DNA from: an uncultured Collinsella sp.
GTDB lineage: Bacteria > Actinomycetota > Coriobacteriia > Coriobacteriales > Coriobacteriaceae
NCBI GenBank assembly: GCA_902478885.1
Contig: CABSMS010000015.1
Location: 1-29,116 of the forward strand
Length of the DNA: 29,116 nucleotides
Direction: 5' to 3'
Positions 14,825 through 22,471 of this stretch are shown here, one piece after another. The notes under the pieces are model-generated. The model did no database searches and had not been told where the DNA came from. It worked only from the letters and a program-made list of their open reading frames with translations. The position numbers were made by a program, and so were the translations under genes. How positions within the stretch are numbered: the first letter of the stretch is position 1; every line of letters starts with the position of its first letter.

Positions 14825-14855
14825 GGGGCATCGGCGCAGGTCGATGCCCCTTTTT
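14825..14855 (+). terminator. Terminator inside the IS, upstream of the transposase
   Basis: GGGGCATCG (14825-14833) pairs with CGATGCCCC (14842-14850) and is followed by TTTTT. It would stop transcription entering from the host gene on the left, a known way for IS elements to avoid transposase activation by outside promoters. Confidence 0.75.
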
Positions 14856-14891
14856 CAGCCGTTTAAATTCCGTGCCCGCTTTTAACCGCTC

Positions 14892-14908
14892 GGACAGAAT
14901 GTGTGTCC
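14892..14908 (+). repeat. Internal copy of the IS end sequence
   Basis: GGACAGAATGTGTGTCC matches TIR bases 14802-14818 at 16 of 17 positions, in the same direction, 90 bases further in. It may be a second transposase-binding site or an operator for the transposase promoter. Confidence 0.7.
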
Positions 14909-14979
14909 GGTTGCCTATCGTTCCCGCAGGTAGATAACCTTTTCCGGAACCGTTAAATATCCTTTCGGAAGAGGTGCCC

Positions 14980-16098
14980 ATGAAGGCCGTTTATTGCCCT
15001 TACTGCGGCGGTCGGACCAAGCGCAACGGCAGGACTTCATCGGGGTCCCAGCGGTGGAGGTGCACGGCCTGCGGCGCGTCGACGACGGTAAGGTACGACG
15101 ACACGGCGACAAGGCTGGACGAGTTCCTCGGGTGGCTCCTCTCCAAGGACTCCCGGGCGGCGATGCCGGGCGGCGGACGGTCCTTCAGGCGCAGGACGGC
15201 CGAGTTCTGGGAGGTCTGGCCCATGCCCGTCCCCGACGGCGAGCTGCACCGCGTGCTCTACGTCGACGGGATCTGGGTCGCGCGCGACCTCGTGGTGCTC
15301 ATATGCTGCAGCGGCGAGAGGGTGGTCTCCTGGTACATGGCCAGGTCCGAGAACTCGAGGGCGTGGTCGGCCCTCATGTCGCCGATCCCGGCGCCCGAGG
15401 TGGTCGTCACCGACGGCGGGAGCGGGTTCGCCAAGGCCGTGCGCGAGACCTGGCCGCGCACCAGGGTCCAGAGGTGCACCTTCCACGCCTTCTCGCAGGT
15501 CAAGCGCTACACGACGACGCGGCCGAAGCTCCAGGCGGGGCGCGAGCTCTACCTCATCGCGCGCGACCTCATGGGCATCGAGACGCTGCACCAGGCCGAG
15601 CTCTGGGTCGAGCGCTACCTCGACTGGTGCGGGTTCTGGGCCGACTTCCTGGAGGACAGGACCGTGGTGGACGGCAGGAGGGTCTACACCCACGAGAGGC
15701 TGAGGCGGGCGCGCTCGTCGCTGTCGTCGCTGGTGTCGGCGGGGACGCTGTTCACCTACCTCGACCCCGCCCTGGCCAAGGCCGGCCCGCTGCCGTCGAC
15801 CAACAACATGATCGAGGGAGGGGTGAACTCGCAGCTGAGGGCCGTCCTGCGCAACCACCGGGGGCTGACGTCGGTCAAGCGCGTGAAGGCGGTGTTCTGG
15901 TGGTGCCACGCGCACTCGGGGGACGCGAGGACGGCGCGCGAGAAGCTCGCCACGATGCCGACCGACGCGGACATCGACTTCCTGTTCAGCGTCTACTCCG
16001 CCTCGCCGTCGCGTGACGACGGAGGGCCGGAGTGGGGCGACAGGGCAGTGTGGGAGGACCTCCACCACAGGGACCCGTACCCGTTCTGGCTGGATTAA
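14980..16098 (+). CDS. IS1249-family transposase (IS256 family)
   Basis: This 372-residue DDE transposase has an N-terminal zinc ribbon (C6, C9, C28, C31; segments YCPYCGG and WRCTACGA) that likely contacts the terminal repeats. The RNase-H-like catalytic core carries D96 in LYVDGIW, D145 in VVVTDGGSGF and E279 in NNMIEGG. The segment RVQRCTFHAFSQV between the second D and the E is typical of the mutator/IS256 group. The ATG at 14980 is chosen, with CGGAAGAGG just upstream; an in-frame GTG at 14974 overlaps that ribosome site. The gene fills most of the element and ends 24 bases before the right inverted repeat. Confidence 0.95.
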   Translation: MKAVYCPYCGGRTKRNGRTSSGSQRWRCTACGASTTVRYDDTATRLDEFLGWLLSKDSRAAMPGGGRSFRRRTAEFWEVWPMPVPDGELHRVLYVDGIWVARDLVVLICCSGERVVSWYMARSENSRAWSALMSPIPAPEVVVTDGGSGFAKAVRETWPRTRVQRCTFHAFSQVKRYTTTRPKLQAGRELYLIARDLMGIETLHQAELWVERYLDWCGFWADFLEDRTVVDGRRVYTHERLRRARSSLSSLVSAGTLFTYLDPALAKAGPLPSTNNMIEGGVNSQLRAVLRNHRGLTSVKRVKAVFWWCHAHSGDARTAREKLATMPTDADIDFLFSVYSASPSRDDGGPEWGDRAVWEDLHHRDPYPFWLD

Positions 16099-16122
16099 TG
16101 GATGGAAACGGATGTTCTATCG

Positions 16123-16147
16123 GGACACACATTTTGTCCTATAAGCC
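16123..16147 (-). repeat. Right terminal inverted repeat of the IS
   Basis: Exact reverse complement of 14794-14818; it ends in GTCCTATAAGCC before the duplicated target. Confidence 0.95.
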
Positions 16148-16155
16148 CTTTTTTG
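16148..16155. repeat. Target site duplication, right (CTTTTTTG)
   Basis: Exact copy of 14786-14793. Confidence 0.85.
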
Positions 16156-16196
16156 TCGATATGCTTATGTAGAGCCGACCATAGACAACGAGCTTA

Positions 16197-16255
16197 TTGA
16201 CGATAGTCAAAACTCGGACTAATGTAGAGATATGAATTGGTCAAAACTCGGACTA
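16197..16255 (+). promoter_or_regulatory. Promoter with two operator repeats for the MarR-ABC operon
   Basis: TTGACG (16197-16202) and TAATGT (16220-16225) are 17 nt apart. The 16-base sequence GTCAAAACTCGGACTA occurs twice in direct orientation, at 16206-16221 (in the spacer and onto the -10) and 16240-16255 (just past the expected start point), 34 bases apart. Each copy contains an AGTC/GACT-type inverted pair. The arrangement fits binding of two repressor dimers on one DNA face, most simply the MarR protein encoded next. Confidence 0.75.
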
Positions 16256-16271
16256 TCGAATGGCGGGAGAG

Positions 16272-16772
16272 ATGAATAGTACAGTTAGCCCGGTCGATTT
16301 CGACCGGATGCTCAACGGGCTTGATCGTATCTATTCGGAGTTCGCGCGCACTTGCGGTCTTTCGGACTGCGCCTACTGGATGCTCGTCGACACGAGTGCA
16401 GCGGGCGGAAGCGTTGCCGTGAGTCGGCTGACGAGTGAATGGTTCTACAGCAAACAGACCATCAATTCGGCGATTAAGACGCTTAGGGCGCGAGGGCTTG
16501 CGACGTTGGAGTTTGCCGAGGGCAGTCGTAAGAACAAGGTTGTGCGACTGACCGAAGAAGGCGTGCAGTTTGCCAAGCGCTACGCGTTGCCGGCGCAAAA
16601 AGGCGAGCAACAGGCATTCGAGGCGCTCGAGCCGTGGGAACAGCGCGAGATCATGCGCTTGGTCGGTAAGTTCTCCCACGTTCTGAACGAAGAGTGCGAG
16701 GCATTTAAACGGCAAGTGGTCGCCGAGAACGAGGCTGACGATAAGGGCGAGGGGGACACATGCGACTCTTAA
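16272..16772 (+). CDS. MarR-family transcriptional regulator
   Basis: This 166-residue winged-helix protein shows MarR layout. A helical N-terminus (DFDRMLNGLDRIYSEFARTCGLSDCAYWML) is followed by the recognition region (VSRLTSEWFYSKQTINSAIKTLRARGLATL) and the wing (GSRKNKVVRLTEEGVQFA). A C-terminal dimer helix ends the protein. Two starts are possible. ATG 16272 has GCGGGAGAG (16263-16270) and is preferred; ATG 16260 lies beside the operator repeat with no good ribosome site. The gene overlaps the first ABC exporter gene by 13 bases, so the regulator and its likely target are one transcript. MarR proteins usually repress drug or stress export and respond to small aromatic or oxidising compounds; the ligand here is unknown. 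Confidence 0.9.
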   Translation: MNSTVSPVDFDRMLNGLDRIYSEFARTCGLSDCAYWMLVDTSAAGGSVAVSRLTSEWFYSKQTINSAIKTLRARGLATLEFAEGSRKNKVVRLTEEGVQFAKRYALPAQKGEQQAFEALEPWEQREIMRLVGKFSHVLNEECEAFKRQVVAENEADDKGEGDTCDS

Positions 16773-18496
16773 TGAGGTTTATGAGGCCGTACCGCGGTCT
16801 GATTGCGGTGACGCTGTTTGCGGTGCTGATAGATAACGTCGGTACGCTGTTGGTTCCCACGATGCTGGCGAATATGGTCAACACCGGTATTACCACGGGC
16901 GATGTCGACTATATTTTACGCAACGGCCTGTACATGCTTATCGCGACCGGCATGGCCAGCGGCGGCACGGTGCTGGGCTGCTATCTTTCGGCGCGCCTGG
17001 CCGCCAACGTGGCCTGCGATATCCGCAATGCCGTGTACGACAAGTCGCTCGAGCTGTCCGCCAGCGACTTTGAGCGCTTTGGCACGGGTTCGATGATCAC
17101 ACGCTCGCTCAACGACATCAACGTGATTCAGCAAGCTGTCCTTCAGACGATTCAGTTGGTGCTGCCGGTGCCGTTCTTGGCCGTGGCAGGCATCATTTTT
17201 GCTTGGTTCATCGATCCCGCCATGGGCACGCTGCTGGGCGTGGTGGTTGCGATCGTGCTGGTGGCGGCGGTCTTTACGGTGGCTAACGCCGCGCCGATCT
17301 TTATGCGCCTGCAGAGCTTTATCGACCGCATGAACGTGGTGCTGCGCGAGAACATCGTGGGCGTGCGCGTCATCCGCGCATTTAACAAGGAGCGCCACGA
17401 GGAGCGGCGCCTGGACGAGGTGTTTAGCGATTACGCGGCCAACGCCATCAAGGTCAACCACCTGTTTGTGGGTCTCGACAGCTCCAGCTTCTTTTTGATG
17501 AACATCGCCGAGGTGGCGGTGCTGTGGGTGGGCGGCAACCGCGTGGGCGTCCACGCCATGCAAATCGGCAGCATCTCGGCCGTGCTGGAGTACGCGATCT
17601 TGATCCTGTTCTTTGTGATGATGGCGCAGATGGTGATTCTGACGCTTCCGCGCGCCGCGGCGTGCCTCAACCGCGCGCAACAGGTGCTCGAAATCGAGCC
17701 GAGCATCGTGGACGGCAAGGCAACGCTGGGCGACGGGGCGCCTGAGTCCGCAGATGGTGCCGACGCGGTTGCCGTGTTCGACCATATGTCGTTCCGTTTT
17801 GACGATGCCGACGAGGACACCCTGTGTGACCTGAGCTTTGCCTGTCGCCGTGGCCAGACCACGGCGATTGTAGGCTCAACGGGCTCGGGCAAGTCAACGG
17901 TGGCCAAGCTCTTGTTGCGTTTCCACGATGCCACGAAGGGCGCCATTCGCCTGGATGGCATCGATCTGCGCGACCTTTCGCAAGGTGAGATTCGCGGGCA
18001 TATCGCTTACGTGCCGCAGAAGGCGTGGCTGTTCTCGGGTACGGTGGCGAGCAACCTGCGCTTTGGCAACGAGGGCGCGACCGAGGCTGACATGCTCCAT
18101 GCGCTGGAGGTTGCCCAGAGCACCTTTGTGCTCGATCAGCCCCAGGGGCTCGATACTCCGGTATCCCAGGGCGGCACGAACTTCTCGGGCGGTCAGCGCC
18201 AGCGCCTGGCGATCGCCCGCGCACTCATGAAGCATGCCGATCTATATATCTTCGATGACAGTTTTTCGGCCCTGGACTTTAAGACCGATGCCGCCCTGCG
18301 CCATGCGCTGCAGGACGAGACGCGCGATGCCGCGGTGCTCATCATCGCGCAACGTATCTCGACTATTTTGCATGCCGATCAGATCGTGGTGCTCAAAGAC
18401 GGCGAGATCGTGGGCCTTGGCACGCACGACGAGCTCATGGAAACCTGCGAGGTGTACCGCGCTATCGCGGAATCGCAGATGAAGGGAGGTGAGTAG
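16760..18496 (+). CDS. Heterodimeric ABC exporter, subunit with degenerate catalytic site
   Basis: This 578-residue half-transporter has six membrane segments (about residues 12-300) and one ATPase domain (about 336-578). It shows Walker A GSTGSGKST (372-380), Q-loop YVPQKAW, signature NFSGGQRQR (474-482) and Walker B LYIFDD (495-500). The catalytic glutamate after Walker B is an aspartate (D500), and the H-loop histidine is glutamine (Q531, IIAQRIST). This loss on one partner is the hallmark of asymmetric type IV exporters such as TM287/288, LmrCD and BmrCD. The partner at 18498 keeps both residues. ATG 16760 follows GAGGGG and overlaps marR. It probably exports drugs, lipids or peptides; the substrate cannot be told. 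Confidence 0.95.
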   Translation: MRLLMRFMRPYRGLIAVTLFAVLIDNVGTLLVPTMLANMVNTGITTGDVDYILRNGLYMLIATGMASGGTVLGCYLSARLAANVACDIRNAVYDKSLELSASDFERFGTGSMITRSLNDINVIQQAVLQTIQLVLPVPFLAVAGIIFAWFIDPAMGTLLGVVVAIVLVAAVFTVANAAPIFMRLQSFIDRMNVVLRENIVGVRVIRAFNKERHEERRLDEVFSDYAANAIKVNHLFVGLDSSSFFLMNIAEVAVLWVGGNRVGVHAMQIGSISAVLEYAILILFFVMMAQMVILTLPRAAACLNRAQQVLEIEPSIVDGKATLGDGAPESADGADAVAVFDHMSFRFDDADEDTLCDLSFACRRGQTTAIVGSTGSGKSTVAKLLLRFHDATKGAIRLDGIDLRDLSQGEIRGHIAYVPQKAWLFSGTVASNLRFGNEGATEADMLHALEVAQSTFVLDQPQGLDTPVSQGGTNFSGGQRQRLAIARALMKHADLYIFDDSFSALDFKTDAALRHALQDETRDAAVLIIAQRISTILHADQIVVLKDGEIVGLGTHDELMETCEVYRAIAESQMKGGE

Positions 18497-18497
18497 C

Positions 18498-20498
18498 ATG
18501 ACCGAGGAGCTCAAGAAGCAGGCCATCGCCGAGGATGCCGCGGTTGCAGAGACAGTTGAGGAGACGGGCGCCACACCCGGCCTGGACGAAGCCGCCAAGG
18601 CGGCGGAGCGCGAGGCTCGCCGCCAGGCACTCTACGAGGAAAACGAGCGCGCCGAGGACGAGCGCGCCCGCGCCGAGGCGGAACGCATGCGCGACGTTGA
18701 CGACGAGGACGAGGACGAGACGCCCCGCGACACCTGGGCGACGGTGCGCCGCCTGTGGAGCGAAGCCGCCGGCGACCATTGGCGCTTCTATATCGTGTTC
18801 GCGAGCATCGTGTTCTATGTCATCTTTAACACCGCGGCGCCGGCTTACAGCGCCCGCGTGATCGATGAGCTGTGGGGGCACATGAAGCTGGCGTTTGCCA
18901 ACAACACTACCTTCAGCATTACCTGGGAGAATTGCGGCAGGACCATCTTCATCTACTTTATGATCTGGACCGCCGCCGCCTCGTTCTACGCACTCCAGAG
19001 CTTTTTGATGTCGAGCGTTGCCGAGCGCCTCAACCTGCGCCTACGCAACCGCATCGCACAAAAGCTCAACCGTCTGCCGCTTGCCTACTTTGACGCGCAT
19101 CGTCCCGGCGAGGTCGTCAGCCGTGCGACCAACGACTTGGACAAGATGTCCGAGAGCATGCAGCGCGGCTTGCTGCAGCTTCTGGTGTCAATCGGTACCG
19201 TGGTGGGCGCCGTGAGCGTGATGTTCGTGTTTAGCGTGCCGCTCACGCTTGTATTTTTGTTCTTTACGGCGCTTTCGCTGCTGGTGACGAAGGTCGTTTC
19301 GCGCCGCACGCACGATGTGACGGGCGAGCGCCAGGAGTGGGTGTCCAAGATTACGAGCGCGGTCGAGGAAGGCTACTCGGGCCGTCTGGTAATCCGTGCG
19401 TTTAACCGCGAGCGCCAGAGCTCTGCCGAGGTGCACGAGGCTTCGAAGGAGCTGGCGCGCGTGAGCACCAAGGCCGACTTTATGATTAACGCCGTCGGTC
19501 CCGCAGTGCGCTTTATCGGCCGCTTGGCGCAAATCGTGATTGCGCTTGTGGGCTGCAGTATGTTGGTTGCCGGGCATATGACCGTCGGCGTGTTCCAGGC
19601 GTTCTTCCAGTTTATCTACGAGGCATCCGAGCCCATGACGCAGCTGTCGTTTACCTTTAACTCGCTGCAGAGCGCGCTGGCGAGCGCCGAGCGCGTGTTC
19701 GACCTGCTCGACGAGCCCGAGATGGAAGCCGATCCGTTGCCGGCGGCCGCCGCCAAGCTGCCGGGCAAGGTGGAGGGCCGTGTTGCCTTTGAACACGTGC
19801 GTTTTGGCTATGCGCCCGACAAGCTGCTTATGCGCGACGTGTCGTTCACCGCCGAGCCGGGCCAGAAGATCGCCGTGGTGGGAACCACGGGCGCGGGCAA
19901 GACCACGCTCATCAACCTGCTCATGCGCTTCTACGAGATTGACGGCGGGCGTATTACGCTCGACGGCGTGGATACGAGCCGCATGGATCGCGGCGAGCTG
20001 CGGCAGCAGTTTGGCATGGTGCTGCAGGACGCCTGGCTGTTCGATGGCACGATTGCCGAAAACATCGCATATGGCTGCCCTGAGGCAACGCGCGAGGAGG
20101 TCGTGGCCGCCGCCCGTGCCGCGCAGGTCGATTTCTTTGTGCGCACCATGCCACAGGGCTACGACACGCACGTGGCTAACGATGCCGAGAGCATCAGCCA
20201 AGGTCAGCGCCAGCTGCTGACCATCGCGCGCGTACTGCTCAACAACCCGGCGATTCTCATCTTGGACGAGGCGACGTCGAGCGTGGACACGCGTACCGAG
20301 CTTGCCATCGGCCGTGCCATGGATGCGCTTATGCGCGGGCGCACGAGCTTTGTGATCGCGCATCGCCTGTCGACAATTGTGGATGCCGACCTGATCTTGG
20401 TCATGGATCATGGCAACATTATCGAGCAGGGTACGCACAAGGAGCTGCTGGCTGCCGAGGGCGCTTACGCCGACCTCTATCTGAGCCAGTTCGCATAA
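18498..20498 (+). CDS. Heterodimeric ABC exporter, catalytically complete subunit
   Basis: This 666-residue half-transporter pairs with the product of 16760. It has an unusual N-terminal extension (residues 1 to about 85), highly charged and rich in Glu, Ala and Arg, that looks like an acidic coiled coil. Six membrane segments (about 95-375) and an ATPase domain (about 425-666) follow. Visible are Walker A GTTGAGKTT (462-470), signature ISQGQRQLL (566-574, SQGQ in place of SGGQ), Walker B LILDEATSS with catalytic E591, and H622 in IAHRLSTI. The altered signature should complete the degenerate site of the partner. The ATG at 18498 lies one base after the partner's stop, with GGGAGGTG (18484-18491) ideally placed; a GTG at 18489 overlaps that site. 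Confidence 0.95.
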   Translation: MTEELKKQAIAEDAAVAETVEETGATPGLDEAAKAAEREARRQALYEENERAEDERARAEAERMRDVDDEDEDETPRDTWATVRRLWSEAAGDHWRFYIVFASIVFYVIFNTAAPAYSARVIDELWGHMKLAFANNTTFSITWENCGRTIFIYFMIWTAAASFYALQSFLMSSVAERLNLRLRNRIAQKLNRLPLAYFDAHRPGEVVSRATNDLDKMSESMQRGLLQLLVSIGTVVGAVSVMFVFSVPLTLVFLFFTALSLLVTKVVSRRTHDVTGERQEWVSKITSAVEEGYSGRLVIRAFNRERQSSAEVHEASKELARVSTKADFMINAVGPAVRFIGRLAQIVIALVGCSMLVAGHMTVGVFQAFFQFIYEASEPMTQLSFTFNSLQSALASAERVFDLLDEPEMEADPLPAAAAKLPGKVEGRVAFEHVRFGYAPDKLLMRDVSFTAEPGQKIAVVGTTGAGKTTLINLLMRFYEIDGGRITLDGVDTSRMDRGELRQQFGMVLQDAWLFDGTIAENIAYGCPEATREEVVAAARAAQVDFFVRTMPQGYDTHVANDAESISQGQRQLLTIARVLLNNPAILILDEATSSVDTRTELAIGRAMDALMRGRTSFVIAHRLSTIVDADLILVMDHGNIIEQGTHKELLAAEGAYADLYLSQFA

Positions 20499-20500
20499 TT

Positions 20501-20525
20501 TGACAAAGGGGCAGCCCCTTTGTCA
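20501..20525 (+). terminator. Hairpin directly after the ABC operon
   Basis: A perfect 11-bp stem TGACAAAGGGG / CCCCTTTGTCA has a 3-nt loop, two bases after the stop codon. There is no T-run, so it may work with the next hairpin. Its core GACAAAGGG/CCCTTTGTC is the same as in the hairpin at 1114-1149. Confidence 0.65.
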
Positions 20526-20535
20526 CATCACAAAT

Positions 20536-20570
20536 AAGGCGCGCCGGGGATGAATTCCCTGGCGCGCCTT
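20536..20570. terminator. Bidirectional terminator between ABC operon and cysE
   Basis: A 14-bp stem (20536-20549 with 20557-20570, one G-T pair, 7-nt loop) has an AAGGCGCGCC/GGCGCGCCTT base. Its place between convergent genes fits two-way termination. Confidence 0.75.
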
Positions 20571-20606
20571 TGCGTTGACGTCAATGTTGTCGGTAGCCAT
20601 CCGCTT

Positions 20607-21311
20607 CTAGCGTTCGTCCATGAGCTTCGTGACGAGGGCTTTGAGCTCGGCCACCTCTCGCTCGAGTTCCTTGACGCGGCGGGCATTCTCGGTGATGCCT
20701 TGGCGGTTGAGCGCGGACTGCTCGGCGGCGTCATCGGGCATGTACTCGCGATGCTGCTTGGCATCGAAGCTCTCCTCGAACACGCGGCAGCCGTTGCGCT
20801 TGATGATGCGGCCTGGCACGCCCACGACGGTGCAGTTGTCGGGCACGTCCTTAACGACAACCGAATTGCCGCCGATCTTGACGTTGTTGCCGATGCGAAT
20901 GTTGCCGAGCACCTTGGCGCCCGTGCCCACGGTGACGTTGTTGCCCAGGGTGGGGTGGCGCTTGCCGGTTTCGTTGCCGGTGCCGCCGAGCGTAACGCCC
21001 TGGTAGAGCACGCAGTTGTCGCCCACGATGGTGGTTTCGCCGATGACGACGCCCATGGCGTGGTCGATAAAGAAATGCTTGCCGATCTGTGCAGCGGGAT
21101 GAATCTCGACGCCGGTGATGTGGCGGGTGATTTGCGAGAGCACACGGGCGAGCGAGCGATGTCCATGCTCCCACAGCCAGTGCTCGGGCACATGGTTCCA
21201 CTTGGCATGCAGGCCGGGGTAGGACAGGAAGATGACCAGACCGTTTTGCGCAGCGGGGTCTTGCGCCTGGACGGTTTTGATGTCCTCGCGAATGGTATTG
21301 ATAAAGCTCAC
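20607..21311 (-). CDS. cysE: Serine O-acetyltransferase
   Basis: This 234-residue cytoplasmic enzyme acetylates serine with acetyl-CoA, the first step of cysteine synthesis. An N-terminal helical part is followed by left-handed beta-helix hexapeptide repeats. The catalytic pair D83-H84 lies in FFIDHAMGVVIGE, GVTLGGTGNETGKRHP carries H119, and VGVPGRII closes the helix. A further tail of about 60 residues ends in a charged coiled coil (about 207-234, VKELEREVAELKALVTKLM) not found in the E. coli enzyme. The start is taken as GTG 21311, because AAGGGA (21321-21326, minus strand) sits at good spacing and the protein then begins MSFINTIREDI as the family does. The frame remains open upstream but is unlike CysE. 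It is monocistronic and divergent from DedA. Confidence 0.93.
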   Translation of the reverse strand: MSFINTIREDIKTVQAQDPAAQNGLVIFLSYPGLHAKWNHVPEHWLWEHGHRSLARVLSQITRHITGVEIHPAAQIGKHFFIDHAMGVVIGETTIVGDNCVLYQGVTLGGTGNETGKRHPTLGNNVTVGTGAKVLGNIRIGNNVKIGGNSVVVKDVPDNCTVVGVPGRIIKRNGCRVFEESFDAKQHREYMPDDAAEQSALNRQGITENARRVKELEREVAELKALVTKLMDER

Positions 21312-21352
21312 CGGCCGCCCTCCCTTAGCGCCATGGCAATGCGATTCAATAA

Positions 21353-21369
21353 AGTATAGCGATTCGCTA
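21353..21369 (-). promoter_or_regulatory. Putative cysE -10 with adjoining palindrome
   Basis: On the minus strand TATACT (21358-21353) is a good -10 element. It touches the 13-base palindrome TAGCGATTCGCTA (21357-21369), a possible operator. No matching -35 is obvious. Confidence 0.4.
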
Positions 21370-21457
21370 GGGATTAGGAAGGACAATCTTGGCGGCATTG
21401 CGCGACAGGTGTCAGTTATGCAAACTTGCTGGTAATGAAGTAAGACTTTTGAGGGGT

Positions 21458-21488
21458 TTGACCCGTGCTCGTGCCGCAACCGTATACT
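21458..21488 (+). promoter_or_regulatory. Putative promoter of the DedA gene
   Basis: TTGACC (21458-21463) and TATACT (21483-21488) are both strong matches but are 19 nt apart, longer than ideal. Transcription would start about 40 bases before the gene. Confidence 0.5.
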
Positions 21489-21534
21489 GGTCAACTTGGA
21501 CGTGTCCGCGCCCACAACTGAGAGGTTTTACTTC

Positions 21535-22182
21535 ATGGGTTTCATCAATTTCATTGCCGAGCTGCTTAAGGATCCGCGCACCGCGATCGCCAGTTGGATT
21601 GCCGCCGGCCCGCTTATGGCCTACGGCTGCGTGTTCCTGATCATCTTCATCGAGACGGGCGTGGTATTCTTCCCGTTCCTTCCCGGCGATTCGCTGCTGT
21701 TCGCCTCGGGTTTCTTTGCCCATAACGGCGGCTTTAACATCGTGGCTCTGTTGGCCGTCGCATGGTCTGCTGCCATCTTGGGCGATCAGTGCAACTTTAT
21801 GATTGGCCATTTCTTTGGCAAAAAGATTATCGCTTCGGGCAAGGTGAAGGCCATGACGCCCGAGCGCATCAAAAAGTCCGAGGACTTCTTGGACAAGTGG
21901 GGTCACCTGGCCATCTTCCTGGGTCGCTTCTTCCCGTTTATCCGCACCTTTGTGCCCTTTATCGCCGGCATGGGCGGCATGCACTGGCGCAACTTCGTTA
22001 TCTTTAACGTGCTGGGCGGCATTACCTGGTCGACGGTCTTTACGCTGCTGGGCTACTTCTTTGGCGGCATTCCCTTTGTGCAGGAGCACTTTGAGCTGCT
22101 GATTATCGGCATCGTCGCCGTGTCGATCATTCCGACCGTGGTCGGCTTGGTTAAGGCTAAGCTGGGCAAAAAGAACGCATAG
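21535..22182 (+). CDS. DedA-family membrane protein
   Basis: This 215-residue polytopic membrane protein of the DedA/VTT (SNARE-associated) family is complete. Members move lipid carriers such as undecaprenyl phosphate or phospholipids across the membrane and support envelope homeostasis. Family features seen are the re-entrant segment ETGVVFFPFLPGDSLLFASGF, the cytoplasmic YHxxxGxx-like stretch NFMIGHFFGKKI, and the second conserved motif GRFFPFIRTFVPFIAGMGGM. Terminal hydrophobic helices close the protein. The ATG at 21535 follows GAGAGG (21520-21525). It is a single-gene unit, divergent from cysE and followed by a terminator. Subgroup and substrate are not determined. Confidence 0.93.
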   Translation: MGFINFIAELLKDPRTAIASWIAAGPLMAYGCVFLIIFIETGVVFFPFLPGDSLLFASGFFAHNGGFNIVALLAVAWSAAILGDQCNFMIGHFFGKKIIASGKVKAMTPERIKKSEDFLDKWGHLAIFLGRFFPFIRTFVPFIAGMGGMHWRNFVIFNVLGGITWSTVFTLLGYFFGGIPFVQEHFELLIIGIVAVSIIPTVVGLVKAKLGKKNA

Positions 22183-22210
22183 CTCGAGGCAGCGCACAAA
22201 CTGTGTCGTT

Positions 22211-22246
22211 GAGGCCCGCCACTGCTTACGGTGGCAGGCCTCTTTA
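22211..22246 (+). terminator. Terminator after the DedA gene
   Basis: A 12-bp stem (22211-22222 with 22231-22242, one mismatch) is followed by TTT. Confidence 0.75.
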
Positions 22247-22312
22247 GCTTCGGTTGAATGAAAATACTTTACTTAGTTAAAGAAAAGCGTTTTATCAGGC
22301 GTGTGCGGGGAG

Positions 22313-22318
22313 TACAAT
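22313..22318 (+). promoter_or_regulatory. Putative -10 of ilvE with a long leader
   Basis: TACAAT (22313-22318) would give a leader of about 145 bases before ilvE. No good -35 lies at the right distance. A palindrome CTTTACTTAGTTAAAG (22267-22282) lies upstream. The leader has an in-frame open extension but no run of Ile, Leu or Val codons, so a classical attenuator is not supported. Confidence 0.35.
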
Positions 22319-22471
22319 CTCGTGCATGCGAATCGACGTGCCATGGGCTTTGGTGTTGTCCGCGTGTCCCGTCCGGCTCTACGCTCCGGGCGTGCGACGT
22401 TGCGACGCGGTCGGCCTCGGTCCTTGCGTGCGAGTTCGCGAGTATGCAACTGTGTATGTAAGGAGCGACAC

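Larger units (their letters stand above)
14794..16147 (+). mobile_element. IS1249-like insertion sequence (IS256 family), complete
   Basis: The element is 1354 bases. It is bounded by perfect 25-base terminal inverted repeats (14794-14818 and 16123-16147) and by 8-base direct duplications. It carries one transposase gene (14980-16098) in its forward orientation. It looks intact: TIRs are identical, the transposase frame is open and the DDE residues are present, so it may be recently acquired and active. Its base use differs from the host genes: it is very GC-rich and uses AGG for arginine often, whereas neighbouring genes prefer CGC/CGT. Confidence 0.95.

Noticed and set aside
14994..16068. 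Long alternative frames on both strands within the IS
   Set aside because: They come from the extreme GC content of the element. Only the frame from 14980 carries the zinc ribbon and DDE residues.
22340..22471. Leader peptide or attenuator in front of ilvE
   Set aside because: The in-frame upstream open stretch is rich in Arg and Ser, not in Leu, Ile or Val codons, and no terminator/antiterminator pair is seen.
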